DNA of 64,000 nucleotides from Erysipelotrichaceae bacterium. GTDB taxonomy: Bacteria > Bacillota_I > Bacilli_A > RFN20 > CAG-826. The position numbers and the translations under genes are program-made. Below are positions 17,737 through 27,256 of this stretch, in pieces. Below the pieces are notes generated by a model. The model made no database searches. It saw nothing but the letters and a program-made list of their open reading frames with translations, and had not been told where the DNA came from. How positions within the stretch are numbered: the first letter of the stretch is position 1; each line of letters starts with the position of its first letter. The DNA is taken from assembly GCA_015058945.1 (NCBI GenBank), contig SVBF01000001.1, positions 1 through 64,000 on the forward strand. Direction: 5' to 3'.

Positions 17737-19272
17737 ATGAAAAATCGTTTGCCTATCCTTTTGCTCCTCGGGCTACTTTTCTCCGCCTCGGGCTGCAGCA
17801 CCAACATCAGCAGTTTGGCTTCCTCTAGTGAACCTGTTTCCTCCGGCAAGGCCTCCTCTAGTGCCTCGTCGAGCAAATCCTCCTCGAGCAGCAAGGGAAC
17901 TTCCAGCGCCGCCCCTTCGAGCGAAGAGCAAAGCGAGTCCGCTCCCACTTCGAGCGAAGCCCCATCGAGCCAAGCCCCATCTAGCGAGGCGCCTTCTAGC
18001 CAAGCCCCATCTAGTGCGGACACCTCGGTTGCCGTCAGCATTCCGGAGCAAGACGCCCACTGGGATTTGGATTTCACCGAATACGGCACAGAATTCATCA
18101 TCACCCTCGGCAAACAGATCAAGGCCAGCGGCAAACTCGGCACGAAGAGTGGTGCGTTAAGCATTGGCGCGAAAGCCGCGGCTTATCCTAACGAGAATTC
18201 TTCGACGTTTATTCCCTTCTACCACGCTCCGAAAGATTCGGAAAAGACCACCACGAGCGCGTGCAACAGGGAGCACACTTGGCCCGATTCCCGCGGCGGT
18301 GGCAGCAAGGCTGGTGGCAGCGAAGTCGAAAGCGACCCCATCATGCTCCGTCCCACCCTCACCGACGACAACTCGAGCCGTGGCAACAAGTTCTACGGCA
18401 CCGGTTCGAGCGAATGGGATCCCGCTTCCTGCGGATACGAAGCCGCCCGTGGCGAATCCGCCCGCGTCATCCTCTATACCGCGGCCTGCTACTACGAATC
18501 CCATGGCTTAACGCTTTCGAACAATCCGAACGATGGCACGAGCAAAAAGACGATGGGAACCCTCAAGACCCTTTTGAAATGGAACCGCGATTATGCGCCC
18601 TCTGATTTCGAAAAGCTCGTCAACGAGCGTTACGACAAGATGGGCTATCGCCGTAACCCCTTCGTCGACCATCCCGAATACGCGAACTGGATCTGGGACG
18701 ACAACGGTTTCCGCACCACCCCCTATGGCGGAGACGTCCCGACCCCGACCCCGGGCAGCAGTGAAGTCACGAGCCGCGACGACGCCAAGGCGTTGAACCT
18801 CGTCACCGACCTTTCTAATCTCGATGGCAAGAGCCTCGTCATCACTGGCACGAACTCCGGCACCGTCTACGCCCTCACCGACCAGGAGAAGAGCGAGACC
18901 CTTCCGTGGTATCTCGTCGGCACCGAAGTCACCGTCGAAAACGGCAAGCTCTATTCCGAGTCGGATTTGGTTTACTTCACCTTCGACGAGGTCCAGGAAG
19001 ACACCTATAACATCTCCACTTCGGACGGACGTTTCCTCTATGGCTACACCGCCGGAACCCATTACTCAATCGGCCTAGTGAAGACCGAGCAGGAAATCCG
19101 CGACGCGCAAAGCGGCACGACCATCAGCAAGATCTCCAAAGATTGGAAGGTCGTCCCCGGCGATAACGGCGAACTGCAGATGATCGCCGCCGAATCGTAT
19201 CTGGAATACTACAAAGGCTCGTTCTGCGGTTATAACAAGACCCCGAACGATCCCATCATGCTTTTCGCCTAA
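17737..19272 (+). CDS. Secreted endonuclease I-family lipoprotein
   Basis: A 511-residue lipoprotein (lipobox SASGC, Cys20) with a Ser/Pro/Glu linker of repeated APSS(Q/E) units (about residues 25-95). An endonuclease I/NucM-type nuclease domain follows at about 110-330. Its hallmarks are NREHTWPDS near residue 172, then DPIMLRPT and DDNSSRGNKFYG; the His of REHTWP is the expected catalytic residue. The C-terminal 170 residues form a beta-rich domain of the kind found in other gut nucleases. It probably degrades extracellular DNA for food or defence. A uridine kinase gene follows, which fits nucleic-acid salvage. Confidence 0.88.
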   Translation: MKNRLPILLLLGLLFSASGCSTNISSLASSSEPVSSGKASSSASSSKSSSSSKGTSSAAPSSEEQSESAPTSSEAPSSQAPSSEAPSSQAPSSADTSVAVSIPEQDAHWDLDFTEYGTEFIITLGKQIKASGKLGTKSGALSIGAKAAAYPNENSSTFIPFYHAPKDSEKTTTSACNREHTWPDSRGGGSKAGGSEVESDPIMLRPTLTDDNSSRGNKFYGTGSSEWDPASCGYEAARGESARVILYTAACYYESHGLTLSNNPNDGTSKKTMGTLKTLLKWNRDYAPSDFEKLVNERYDKMGYRRNPFVDHPEYANWIWDDNGFRTTPYGGDVPTPTPGSSEVTSRDDAKALNLVTDLSNLDGKSLVITGTNSGTVYALTDQEKSETLPWYLVGTEVTVENGKLYSESDLVYFTFDEVQEDTYNISTSDGRFLYGYTAGTHYSIGLVKTEQEIRDAQSGTTISKISKDWKVVPGDNGELQMIAAESYLEYYKGSFCGYNKTPNDPIMLFA

Positions 19273-19309
19273 TACGTGAAGGATTTGCAACGAAATCGGA
19301 GGTAAGGTT

Positions 19310-20005
19310 ATGCCAGCGATGATCTTAGTCGGCGGAGGTTCTTCCTCCGGAAAGAGCTATTTGACCCATGCCGTCACGGAAGTGATCGGCAAGGACAAGG
19401 TCACCCTTTTGACGCTGGACGACTACTACAAAGATCAGGCGAATCTCACCATGGAGGAGCGCCTCCAGGTCAACTATGACCACCCCAACGCCTTCGACTG
19501 GCCGTTGATGCGTAGCCAGCTACGCGCCTTAAAGGAAGGTAAGCCCATCGAGAAGCCGATCTACGACTTCAAGGAGCGCACCCGCAGCGACAAGACCGAG
19601 GTCATCGAACCCAAGGAACTCATCGTCATCGAGGGCATCATGGCCCTCGTGGACCGTCAGCTCCGCGAACTCGGCGACGTGCGCGTCTTCATCCAAGCCA
19701 AACCCGAACGCCGCTTCCTCCGCCGTATGATCCGCGACATCAAAGAGCGTGGCCGTACCATGGAAAACGTCGTCTCCCAATATTTCGCGACCGTCCAACC
19801 GATGTACGACGAAGTGGTGGAGCCGAGCTCCATCTACGCCGACCTCATCGTCAATAACGACGGCGTCGCGAACTTGGCCATCGACGTCTTGACCGTCGTC
19901 TTCAACCAACAACTGGAGAAGTCGTTGCAAGGGACGTTGCAAAAACGGGCGATGAGCGAAGAATTCACCAACGAGGTGTTCGCTTCGCTCCTCAAGAAGG
20001 AATAA
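19310..20005 (+). CDS. udk: Uridine kinase
   Basis: A 231-residue cytosolic kinase that phosphorylates uridine/cytidine in pyrimidine salvage. Features: P-loop GGGSSSGKS at residues 8-16, LDDYYKDQ, YDHPNAFDWPLM and the IYDFKERTR region, all standard for Udk. The RBS is GGAGG before ATG. Slightly longer than typical (about 210). It is followed 1 nt later by a small membrane-protein gene. Confidence 0.9.
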   Translation: MPAMILVGGGSSSGKSYLTHAVTEVIGKDKVTLLTLDDYYKDQANLTMEERLQVNYDHPNAFDWPLMRSQLRALKEGKPIEKPIYDFKERTRSDKTEVIEPKELIVIEGIMALVDRQLRELGDVRVFIQAKPERRFLRRMIRDIKERGRTMENVVSQYFATVQPMYDEVVEPSSIYADLIVNNDGVANLAIDVLTVVFNQQLEKSLQGTLQKRAMSEEFTNEVFASLLKKE

Positions 20006-20006
20006 C

Positions 20007-20159
20007 ATGGCTCTTTTGGCAACCTCTTCCGTCATCGGCATCATCGTCGCGATCGCGCTTGTCGCGGTGACGATCACGGTCTGCATCTACCTCTATTCGC
20101 AAAAAGCGAAGGGGGCAGGGGAAGAAAAGGAACAAGAAAACCACGAGGATGGGCGTTGA
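20007..20159 (+). CDS. Small single-pass membrane protein
   Basis: Fifty residues: MALLATSS, then one hydrophobic helix (about residues 8-30), then SQKAKG and an acidic tail EEKEQENHEDGR. The gene starts 1 nt after the udk stop, and its end lies inside the terminator stem, so it is part of the udk transcript. GAAGGAATAA in the end of udk serves as RBS. Function unknown. Confidence 0.6.
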   Translation: MALLATSSVIGIIVAIALVAVTITVCIYLYSQKAKGAGEEKEQENHEDGR

Positions 20160-20171
20160 CCCATCCTTTTA
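20147..20171 (+). terminator. Terminator overlapping the small membrane-protein stop
   Basis: GGATGGG/CCCATCC, a 7-bp stem with loop CGTTGA, which includes the TGA stop, is followed by TTTTATTA. Confidence 0.85.
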
Positions 20172-20231
20172 TTACTTTGCCCAAAGTAATACGGGATACA
20201 CCTCTCACGCGCTTGCGCTTATAATCTTGCT

Positions 20232-22304
20232 ATGGCCGACTTTGTCCGGAAAAACCGTAAGAAGAACGTGTCGATGTCGGATGCGCTTCGTTGGATGCGC
20301 GTCCGCCTTTTGGTTTTGACGTTCCTCGAGACGGCGTTACTCATCACCGCCATCGTGTTCTATTTCTACGATTTCCCCGCCGGATTCAAGGAGCGGATGA
20401 AGCCCGATTATTGGATTTTCGCGATGGTCGGGGTCTTCGCGATCAACATGATCGTCCTCTGGCTCTCGATGGCCCGCCTCTCCTCGTTAAGGCATAAGAC
20501 CGACCTCGACGCGGCCTCCATCATCGGTTCCGACGTCCAGGAAGCCTATAACTTCGGCGAGATCGGCTTGATCGTCACCGATAACCGCGACAACGTCATC
20601 TGGGACAACAACCTGCTCAAAGACCGTCAGGTGAACCTCCTCGACATGAACATCCTCGAGTGGCAGCCGGCGTTACGCGATTTGAAGAACGCGCCCCCCG
20701 ACATGGTCGTCAAGATCGAGGCCAACGGCCGTAACTACAACGTCAAATACCTCCCCGAGGCCCATCTTTACATTTTCAAGGACACCAGCGAATACGAGTC
20801 GATCTTCAATTACTCCCGCGTCCACGCGACCGTCGTCGGCGTCATCATGATCGACAACTTCACCGAGATCGTCGGTAAGACCGAGGACGAAAACAACGAC
20901 CTCGTCACCTCCATCCGTCAGGAGATCCTCAATTACTGCAAGGAGAAGGGCGTCTTGCTCCGCCGTTTCCGTAACGACTCCTATTTCGCGGTGTGTAACT
21001 ACGCTTCGTTGCAGAAGATGGAGGAGGATGGCTTCTCGTTGCTCACGAAGGTCCGTGTCCTCGGCAAGGGGCAAAACATCGCCCCGACCCTCTCCATCGG
21101 CTTCGCCCACGACTTTCCAAGCGTCATCAAGCTCAACGAAATGGCCTCTTCCGCGATCGATATGGCCATGTCCCGCGGCGGCGACCAGGCGGTCGTCTCC
21201 CATTATGGCGAGGACATCAAGTTCTTCGGTGGCAAGACGGCGGCCTTGGAGAATAGCTCCGCGGTCAAATTCCGCACCAACGCCGACGCGATCCTCTCCA
21301 TCATCTCCGATTCCAAGGAAGTGCTCGTCATGGGCCATAACGACATGGACATGGACGCTTTGGGCGCCTGCATCGGCGTCTACGCGATGTGCTTGCACCT
21401 TGGCAAACCCTGCTACATCATCATCGATTTGAAGCGCACCGAAAAGAAGACCCGTTACGCCTTCCTCGCGACCTTCGACAAGGAGACCAGGGACCGCATC
21501 GCGATCTCCCCGCGCCAAGCCGAGGAGCGCCTCGCGGCCAATCCGAGCGCCCTGCTCGCCGTCGTCGACGTCTCCGTCCCCAATAACGTCATGGCGCCCC
21601 GCGCCTTGGAGAAGGGCAACAAGACCATCGTCATCGACCACCATCTCCGCGGCGAATCCTATCTCGATAAGCCGGTCTTCGAATACGTGGACCCCTCGGC
21701 CTCTTCCGCCTCGGAAATCCTCGCCGAGTTCATCCATTACGCCTCGGGCTCCCCGCGCATCGAGATCCCGTCGCACCTCGCGACCACGATGCTCTCCGGC
21801 ATCTTCCTCGACACCACCTTCTTCAAATCCAACTCCGTCGGCGTCCGCACCTTTGAGGCGGCGGAAGTGCTCCGTGAGTTCGGGGCCGACCCGCGCCGGG
21901 CCGACGACTTCCTCAAGGACGAGTATGAGGAATACCTGCTCGTCAACAAGATCGCGTCTACGATGAAGATGCCTTATCGCGGCGTCATGTACGCGGTCTG
22001 CGACGAATCCGACATCATCGAGCGTTCGACTTTGGCGAAAGCCGCGAACACCATGATGTCCCTGAAAGACACCAACGCCGCCTTCGTCATCGGCAAAGTC
22101 GAGGAGAAGGAGTGGCGTATCTCCGCCCGCAGCGACAACACGATCAACGTGCAGCTGCTTTGCGAAAAAATGGGTGGTGGCGGCCATTTCTCGATGGCGG
22201 CCTGCACCTTCCAGAACTCGACCCTCGCGGTCGTCGAAGGAAAACTGTTGAACACCTTGCAGACGTATCTGGACGACGCCCGCAACGACGTAGGAGGACA
22301 TTAA
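20232..22304 (+). CDS. gdpP: Cyclic-di-AMP phosphodiesterase GdpP
   Basis: A 690-residue membrane enzyme that hydrolyses c-di-AMP to pApA. Order of parts: two N-terminal TM helices (about 25-75), a PAS-like region (about 90-190), a degenerate GGDEF domain with SRGGDQ (about 195-345), a DHH domain with [12 protein letters not shown] near 365 and IDHHLRG near 470, and DHHA1 ending in GGGGH near 655. It leads the conserved gdpP-rplI-dnaB order seen across Firmicutes. TATAAT lies 6 nt before ATG with no RBS: a clear leaderless candidate. Confidence 0.93.
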   Translation: MADFVRKNRKKNVSMSDALRWMRVRLLVLTFLETALLITAIVFYFYDFPAGFKERMKPDYWIFAMVGVFAINMIVLWLSMARLSSLRHKTDLDAASIIGSDVQEAYNFGEIGLIVTDNRDNVIWDNNLLKDRQVNLLDMNILEWQPALRDLKNAPPDMVVKIEANGRNYNVKYLPEAHLYIFKDTSEYESIFNYSRVHATVVGVIMIDNFTEIVGKTEDENNDLVTSIRQEILNYCKEKGVLLRRFRNDSYFAVCNYASLQKMEEDGFSLLTKVRVLGKGQNIAPTLSIGFAHDFPSVIKLNEMASSAIDMAMSRGGDQAVVSHYGEDIKFFGGKTAALENSSAVKFRTNADAILSIISDSKEVLVMGHNDMDMDALGACIGVYAMCLHLGKPCYIIIDLKRTEKKTRYAFLATFDKETRDRIAISPRQAEERLAANPSALLAVVDVSVPNNVMAPRALEKGNKTIVIDHHLRGESYLDKPVFEYVDPSASSASEILAEFIHYASGSPRIEIPSHLATTMLSGIFLDTTFFKSNSVGVRTFEAAEVLREFGADPRRADDFLKDEYEEYLLVNKIASTMKMPYRGVMYAVCDESDIIERSTLAKAANTMMSLKDTNAAFVIGKVEEKEWRISARSDNTINVQLLCEKMGGGGHFSMAACTFQNSTLAVVEGKLLNTLQTYLDDARNDVGGH

Positions 22305-22305
22305 C

Positions 22306-22764
22306 ATGAGAGTCATTCTGTTATCCGACGTGAAGAAAGTCGGCAAAAAAGGCGAGACCGTCACCGTTTCCGATGGTTACGGCGCGAATTTCCTTATCCC
22401 TAGAGGCTTAGCCAAGCTCTCCACCGAGCAGACCCAAAAGGAACTCGCCCGCGACAACGCCGCCGAAGAGGCGCGCCAAAATGAGCTTAAGGCCGAGGCG
22501 GAGAAGATCGCCGAGCGCTTAGAGCATATCGAGGTCAAGTTCAAATCCAAGGTCGGCAAAGACGGTAGAATGTTCGGCACCATCTCCCCGAAGGAGATCG
22601 CCGAAGGCTTAGAAAAACAGTGGGGCATCCAGATCGATAAGCGCAAATTCATCGACAAATATCCCGTGAACGCCTTGGGATATGCCAGGCTCAAGATTGA
22701 GTTATATAAGGGCAGTCAAGGCCAAGTCATCGGTACGGTGATCGTCCACATCGAGGAGGAATAA
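22306..22764 (+). CDS. rplI: 50S ribosomal protein L9
   Basis: A 152-residue ribosomal protein. The N-terminal [17 protein letters not shown] and [12 protein letters not shown] are the L9 signature, followed by the long connecting helix and the C-terminal rRNA-binding domain. The RBS AGGAGG lies inside the end of gdpP; the gap is 1 nt. Normal length. Confidence 0.97.
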   Translation: MRVILLSDVKKVGKKGETVTVSDGYGANFLIPRGLAKLSTEQTQKELARDNAAEEARQNELKAEAEKIAERLEHIEVKFKSKVGKDGRMFGTISPKEIAEGLEKQWGIQIDKRKFIDKYPVNALGYARLKIELYKGSQGQVIGTVIVHIEEE

Positions 22765-24228
22765 ATGGCCAGCTTCGTCTCCCTCCCCTCCAACGTCGAG
22801 GCCGAACGGGTCGTCTTAGGCTCCTGCCTCATCGATCCGACCGCGGCCGAACTCGCCCTCGCCTCATTGCAGACGAAGGATTTTTCGGGCGCCGACGAGC
22901 GTAACCCCCTCATTTTCGAGGCCATCGTCAAACTCTATGAGAACGACATGCCGATCGACCCCCAGACGGTCATCAACATGCTCGTGAACCTCAAATATGA
23001 GAAGGCCAGCGGCGGCAACGCCTACATCTACGAACTCATCAACGGCGTCATCAACCCCGATAACGTCGAGTTCTACATCAACATGGTCCAGGAGCAGTCG
23101 TTGCTCCGCGAGCTTTTGCTCAAGACCGACGAGATCCAAAAGAAATACGCCAAAGGCGTCGCCAATATCGGCGAGTTCATCGTCCATAGCAACGACGAGA
23201 TTTCGCAAATCGCCCAAAAGCGCAACGTCAAGCACATGCAGACCGCGGCGGAAGTGGCGAAGATCGTCGACGAGAACATCGCCAAATCCATCGAGAACGA
23301 CCGCGGTATGCTCGGCGTCTCCACCGGTTACCGCAAACTCGACCAATATACCCACGGCTGGCAAAAGGGGGACATGATCATCTTGGCCGCCCGTCCTTCC
23401 GTCGGTAAGACGGCCCTAGGCATGAACCTTGCCTTCAACGCAGCCCAAAGGGACAAAGTCCCGGTCGCCTTCTTCTCCCTCGAGATGAGCGCGCCCAAGA
23501 TCATGGAACGTCTCATCGCCTCGCGTTGCTATGTCTCCAACGACAAGATCCAAACCGGCAGGCTCTCGAGCCAAGACCGCGTCAAAGTCGCCGCCGCCAT
23601 CAAGGAGATCTCGCAGACGAAGATCTTCTTCGACGACACCCCGAACTCCAGGTTAGGCGATATCGTCGCGAAGGCCCAGCGCCTCAAGAACTCCCATCCG
23701 GACCTTGGCTTAATCGTCATCGATTACCTCGGCCGCATCCGTTATTTCGATAAGGCGGACGCTTCGGCGAGGCAACAAGAGGTCTCCTATATCTCCGGCG
23801 AGCTTAAGACCCTCGCGCGTACGCTAAACGTGCCCGTGTTGGTGCTCTGCCAGCTTAACCGTAACGCCGAGAGCAACGACAACAAGGTCCCGAGCCTTAG
23901 CAACTTACGCGAATCGGGCTCCATCGAGCAGGACGCCGACATCGTCATGCTCATGTACCGTGAGGACTATTACACCGCCCTCGGCCAGACCGCGAAGAGC
24001 AAGTCCTGGGCCAAGGACAAAGGTCCGGAGGCTAACGCTCCGAAGCCGCCTTTAAGCGAAGCCGAACGCGAGAAGAACGGCGACCTCTCCGAGGTGAAGG
24101 TCAATGTCGCGAAAAACCGTAACGGCCAAGTGGGCACGGTTACTCTTTTCTTCCAGAAAGCGTTCTCCCGCTTCGATGATCCTTCCCCCGAGTACGAGGC
24201 CCGCATCGCCTCGGAAGAAGAGGGATAA
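22765..24228 (+). CDS. dnaB: Replicative DNA helicase
   Basis: A 487-residue helicase (DnaB/DnaC of Bacillus nomenclature) that unwinds DNA at the replication fork. An N-terminal helical domain (about 1-150) is followed by a RecA-like motor with Walker A ARPSVGKTALG near 211, FSLEMS and a Walker B-type IVIDYLGRI near 316. No intein is present. It follows rplI directly (RBS GAGGAGG), and its TAATG end overlaps the start of the next gene. Confidence 0.96.
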   Translation: MASFVSLPSNVEAERVVLGSCLIDPTAAELALASLQTKDFSGADERNPLIFEAIVKLYENDMPIDPQTVINMLVNLKYEKASGGNAYIYELINGVINPDNVEFYINMVQEQSLLRELLLKTDEIQKKYAKGVANIGEFIVHSNDEISQIAQKRNVKHMQTAAEVAKIVDENIAKSIENDRGMLGVSTGYRKLDQYTHGWQKGDMIILAARPSVGKTALGMNLAFNAAQRDKVPVAFFSLEMSAPKIMERLIASRCYVSNDKIQTGRLSSQDRVKVAAAIKEISQTKIFFDDTPNSRLGDIVAKAQRLKNSHPDLGLIVIDYLGRIRYFDKADASARQQEVSYISGELKTLARTLNVPVLVLCQLNRNAESNDNKVPSLSNLRESGSIEQDADIVMLMYREDYYTALGQTAKSKSWAKDKGPEANAPKPPLSEAEREKNGDLSEVKVNVAKNRNGQVGTVTLFFQKAFSRFDDPSPEYEARIASEEEG

Positions 24229-24986
24229 TGAACATCGTCTTCGTGAGCCTTGGCTCCAAAGGCAACGCGACCCTGATCCAGCAAGGCTCCACCATCATCC
24301 AAATTGACATGGGGGTCACCCTGAAGTCGGTGAAAAAGGGGCTCGAATATTTGCACGCGACCCCTAAGGACATCTCCGCCTTATTCATCACCCATGAGCA
24401 CGCTGACCACATCGGTCAGCTTTCGCTTTACCGTAAGCTCGATATGCCGACCTATGCCGGCAAGGGAACGATTGAGGGATTAACCGAAGAATACTATCTC
24501 CATGAAGGGGAAGCGGTGGACGTCGGGGAGATCACCGTCTTGCCGTTTTGCTCTTCCCATGACGCGAATAACCCAATGAACTTCATCTTGCTCGCGGGCG
24601 GGAAGAAGTTTGGCTATGTGACCGATACGGGATACATCAAGAACAACGGTTTGGCATTGCTTCGCGATTGCGACTATTACCTCATGGAAGCCAATTATGG
24701 CGTGAAGGAATTGCTTCAGGGTCCCTATCCTCCCTTTTTGAAGCGCCGCATCCACGGTAAGAAAGGCCATCTCTCCAATATCGACGGGGCACATTACCTC
24801 CTCGATTTGGTGGGGGAGAAGACCAAACAGATCTTTCTTGGACATATCTCGGACGAGAACAATACGCCAGAACTCGCGGAGGCGACTTATCGCGAGGTTT
24901 TTGCCGAAAACGGCAAGAGCTTAGAACACATCAAATTGACCGCAATTCCCCAATTAACCCTGCAACTCGGGGGTGATTTGCTATGA
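24228..24986 (+). CDS. walJ: Metallo-beta-lactamase-fold hydrolase, WalJ/YycJ-like
   Basis: A 252-residue protein with the zinc-binding motif THEHADHIG near residue 51, SSHDANNP near 108 and a C-terminal GHISDENNTPE. This matches YycJ/WalJ, which is linked to cell-wall and DNA-replication coordination downstream of the WalRK system. The walRK genes themselves are not next to it here. It overlaps dnaB and rlmH at both ends, so it is translationally coupled. Confidence 0.88.
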   Translation: MNIVFVSLGSKGNATLIQQGSTIIQIDMGVTLKSVKKGLEYLHATPKDISALFITHEHADHIGQLSLYRKLDMPTYAGKGTIEGLTEEYYLHEGEAVDVGEITVLPFCSSHDANNPMNFILLAGGKKFGYVTDTGYIKNNGLALLRDCDYYLMEANYGVKELLQGPYPPFLKRRIHGKKGHLSNIDGAHYLLDLVGEKTKQIFLGHISDENNTPELAEATYREVFAENGKSLEHIKLTAIPQLTLQLGGDLL

Positions 24987-25462
24987 AAATCACGCTTTAT
25001 TGCGTCGGTGCCTTAAAGGAATCCTATTGGAAGGACGCGGTGAGGGAATACCAAAAGCGCCTCGGCGGTTATTGCGATTTTAGCCTCGTCGAAGTCGGTG
25101 ACGTTCCCTGCAAAGAGAAGGCGTCGGAAAAGGAAATGACCGAGGTTAAGGACAAGGAAGGGGAGAAGATCCTCGCCAAGCTAAAGCCGAACGAATATCT
25201 GATCGCCCTAGACTTGAAGGGCAAGCAATACGACTCCGTCGACCTCGCGCATCATCTCGACCAAAAACTCACCCAAAACGGGGCGAGCCTATCGTTTGTG
25301 ATCGGCGGGTCGCTTGGCTTAAGCGACGCGTTAAAGGCGCGCGCGAACGAGGCGCTTTGCTTTGGGCTAGGAACGTTCCCACATCAACTCGCGCGGGTGA
25401 TGTTATTAGAGCAACTTTATCGCAGCTTCCGCATCTTGCGCGGCGAGCCATACCATAAGTGA
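24983..25462 (+). CDS. rlmH: 23S rRNA pseudouridine-1915 N3-methyltransferase
   Basis: A 159-residue SPOUT methyltransferase that modifies helix 69 of 23S rRNA. It starts MKITLYCVGALKESYW and has LDLKGKQYDS, FVIGGSLGLSD near residue 106 and the C-terminal EQLYRSFRILRGEPYHK, all diagnostic. Standard length. Its start overlaps walJ by 4 nt, and its stop abuts the convergent HAD gene. Confidence 0.96.
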   Translation: MKITLYCVGALKESYWKDAVREYQKRLGGYCDFSLVEVGDVPCKEKASEKEMTEVKDKEGEKILAKLKPNEYLIALDLKGKQYDSVDLAHHLDQKLTQNGASLSFVIGGSLGLSDALKARANEALCFGLGTFPHQLARVMLLEQLYRSFRILRGEPYHK

Positions 25463-26263
25463 CTAAATCAAACCGAAATGGCTGATGGCGTTGGCCCAGC
25501 CGTTTTCGTCGATGTCGTCGGTGATGTAATCGGCGGCGTCTTTGGCGATGTCGGTGGCTTCCGCCATCGCGACCCCGATGCCCGCGTTAGTGAGCATCTC
25601 GCGGTCGTTATTCCCATCGCCGAGGCATAAGGCGTTCTCGGGTTTGTAACCATAGTAATCGAGGACGGATTCGATGCCGCGCCACTTATCGCTATCCTTT
25701 AGCATGATGTCGACGGCGAATTCGTCCCACCTGGCGGATTTGCAGTTTTGCAAGTGGGGGAGGAAGAGCGATTCCTCGATCTCGTCGCAGAAGGCGATCA
25801 TCTGATAAACGGTGCGGTCATAATGGTCGGGGAAGTGACGGGGCTGGGGAAAACGGGTGCCGTATTTCTCATGGGCGGAGATGACGCGGTCGTCGATCAT
25901 GTTGATGTGGCCTTCGTTCTCCTCGATGAGGGTCAATCCGAATTTGAGTTTCTTCGCGAAGAGGATCAGTTTGTCCACGACGGCCTCGGGGATTGGGTAA
26001 CGATAGATGACCTTGCCCGCGATGATGGCGTTGCTGCCGTTCATCGTGACCATGCCGTCGGGGTGGATTACGTTGAGGATGCCGCTTTTGCGGATCAGAT
26101 AGAAATTGCGTCCAGAGCAAAGGAAGACCTTGATGCCTTTTTCCTGCAGCTTATGAATGGCTTCGACCGCCGAGGCGGGAACGCCTCCGGTGACATGGGA
26201 ATAAAGGGTGCCGTCGATGTCGGTGAAGACGATTTTGATGTCTTTGGGATCCTGAGTCTTCAT
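25463..26263 (-). CDS. Cof-type HAD-superfamily phosphatase
   Basis: A 266-residue hydrolase. Motif I is FTDIDGTLYS near residue 14, motif II is FLCSGRN near 52, and the C-terminal GDGNNDREML followed by GVAMAEA carries motifs III/IV. Cof proteins dephosphorylate sugar phosphates, FMN and similar compounds; the substrate is not deducible. ATG at 26263 is preferred (GAGG 11 nt upstream); a GTG 15 nt earlier is possible. Confidence 0.9.
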   Translation of the reverse strand: MKTQDPKDIKIVFTDIDGTLYSHVTGGVPASAVEAIHKLQEKGIKVFLCSGRNFYLIRKSGILNVIHPDGMVTMNGSNAIIAGKVIYRYPIPEAVVDKLILFAKKLKFGLTLIEENEGHINMIDDRVISAHEKYGTRFPQPRHFPDHYDRTVYQMIAFCDEIEESLFLPHLQNCKSARWDEFAVDIMLKDSDKWRGIESVLDYYGYKPENALCLGDGNNDREMLTNAGIGVAMAEATDIAKDAADYITDDIDENGWANAISHFGLI

Positions 26264-26316
26264 ATTCTTTTGCCTCACATTTTTAATAGGATAAACTATC
26301 CGTCGAGAGAAAGAAT

Positions 26317-26655
26317 ATGACCTATCCCGAATTTGACCGTTATCATGAAATCCAAGACCCTCTGAACCACCTCGTCCATTGCTATGAGGACGAAGAGGGC
26401 AATCGCTTTTACGTTGAACCCGGCTTTTATGACGGTATCCTCGGCTTCAAGGAAAAGCGCGCGGAACGCTTTGAGGACCTCATGAAGGAACTCGATGCGA
26501 CCATTAAGAAAAACCATAAGGTCATCTTCACCGCCGACTTTGAGAATCCTTGGATCGAACGCGAGGGATTCATCTATCGCGAGATCTTCGATTTGACCGA
26601 CCCGTTACGCATCTTCGTCGAAGACAAATCCCGCGGTTCCGACTATGGTGACTGA
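26317..26655 (+). CDS. Conserved-looking hypothetical protein
   Basis: A 112-residue acidic, aromatic-rich soluble protein with no motif I recognise. The RBS is GAGAAAG before ATG, with TAAACT as a possible -10. Codon use matches the core genes. It overlaps the next flavoprotein gene by 11 nt, so the two are probably one operon. Confidence 0.65.
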   Translation: MTYPEFDRYHEIQDPLNHLVHCYEDEEGNRFYVEPGFYDGILGFKEKRAERFEDLMKELDATIKKNHKVIFTADFENPWIEREGFIYREIFDLTDPLRIFVEDKSRGSDYGD

Positions 26656-27199
26656 ACCCATATTATTTATAGATGCGTGCGTGCGTAAGAATAGCCGCAC
26701 GAGACGCTTGGCGGAGGCGTTGCTCTCCTCTTTCGGCAAGCCTTATCACGTCCATGATTTATCCAAACTTGGTCTAAAGCCTTTGGACGAAAAGGCCATC
26801 GAACATCGCGACGCTTGCATCCGTCACGTCAATTACCAGGACTACCCTTTGGCGAAAGAATTCGCTAAGGCGGGGACGATCGTGATCGCCGCCCCGCATT
26901 ATGATTCCTCTTTCCCTTCCGCGTTGAAGGTCTATCTGGAGAATATCTATGTCATGGGCCTGGTAACGCGATATGACGCTTCCGGTAGACCCGTAGGCCT
27001 ATGCAAGGCGGAGAAGCTTTATTACGTCGCGACTTCCGGTGGACCGATGGAGACGCGCTTTGGCTATGAGTATGTCCGCGCGCTTGCGACGGAAGTCTTT
27101 GGCATCAAAGAAACCGAACTCATCTACGTCGATAACCTCGACCTCATCGGGGTCGACGGCGAGAAAAAAGTCGACGAATATATCGCTTCCCACTTCTAG
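26645..27199 (+). CDS. NAD(P)H-dependent FMN reductase, azoreductase-like
   Basis: A 184-residue flavodoxin-like protein. The start FIDACVRKNSRTRRLAEALL gives the FMN phosphate loop. APHYDSSFPSALKVYLENI near residue 80 and ATSGGPMETRFGYEY near 128 are typical of AzoR/MdaB-type oxidoreductases that reduce quinones or azo compounds. It overlaps the hypothetical gene upstream, and a terminator follows. Confidence 0.83.
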   Translation: MVTEPILFIDACVRKNSRTRRLAEALLSSFGKPYHVHDLSKLGLKPLDEKAIEHRDACIRHVNYQDYPLAKEFAKAGTIVIAAPHYDSSFPSALKVYLENIYVMGLVTRYDASGRPVGLCKAEKLYYVATSGGPMETRFGYEYVRALATEVFGIKETELIYVDNLDLIGVDGEKKVDEYIASHF

Positions 27200-27216
27200 A
27201 TAGTGAGGTAAGGAAA

Positions 27217-27241
27217 ACGCCGCACAACTGCGGCGTCTTTT
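27217..27241. terminator. Bidirectional terminator between convergent genes
   Basis: A perfect 8-bp stem ACGCCGCA/TGCGGCGT with loop CAAC, TTTTTG on the plus side and TTTTCC on the minus side. It serves the azoreductase-like gene and the convergent membrane-protein gene. Confidence 0.88.
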
Positions 27242-27256
27242 TGTTAGGTCTATAGC

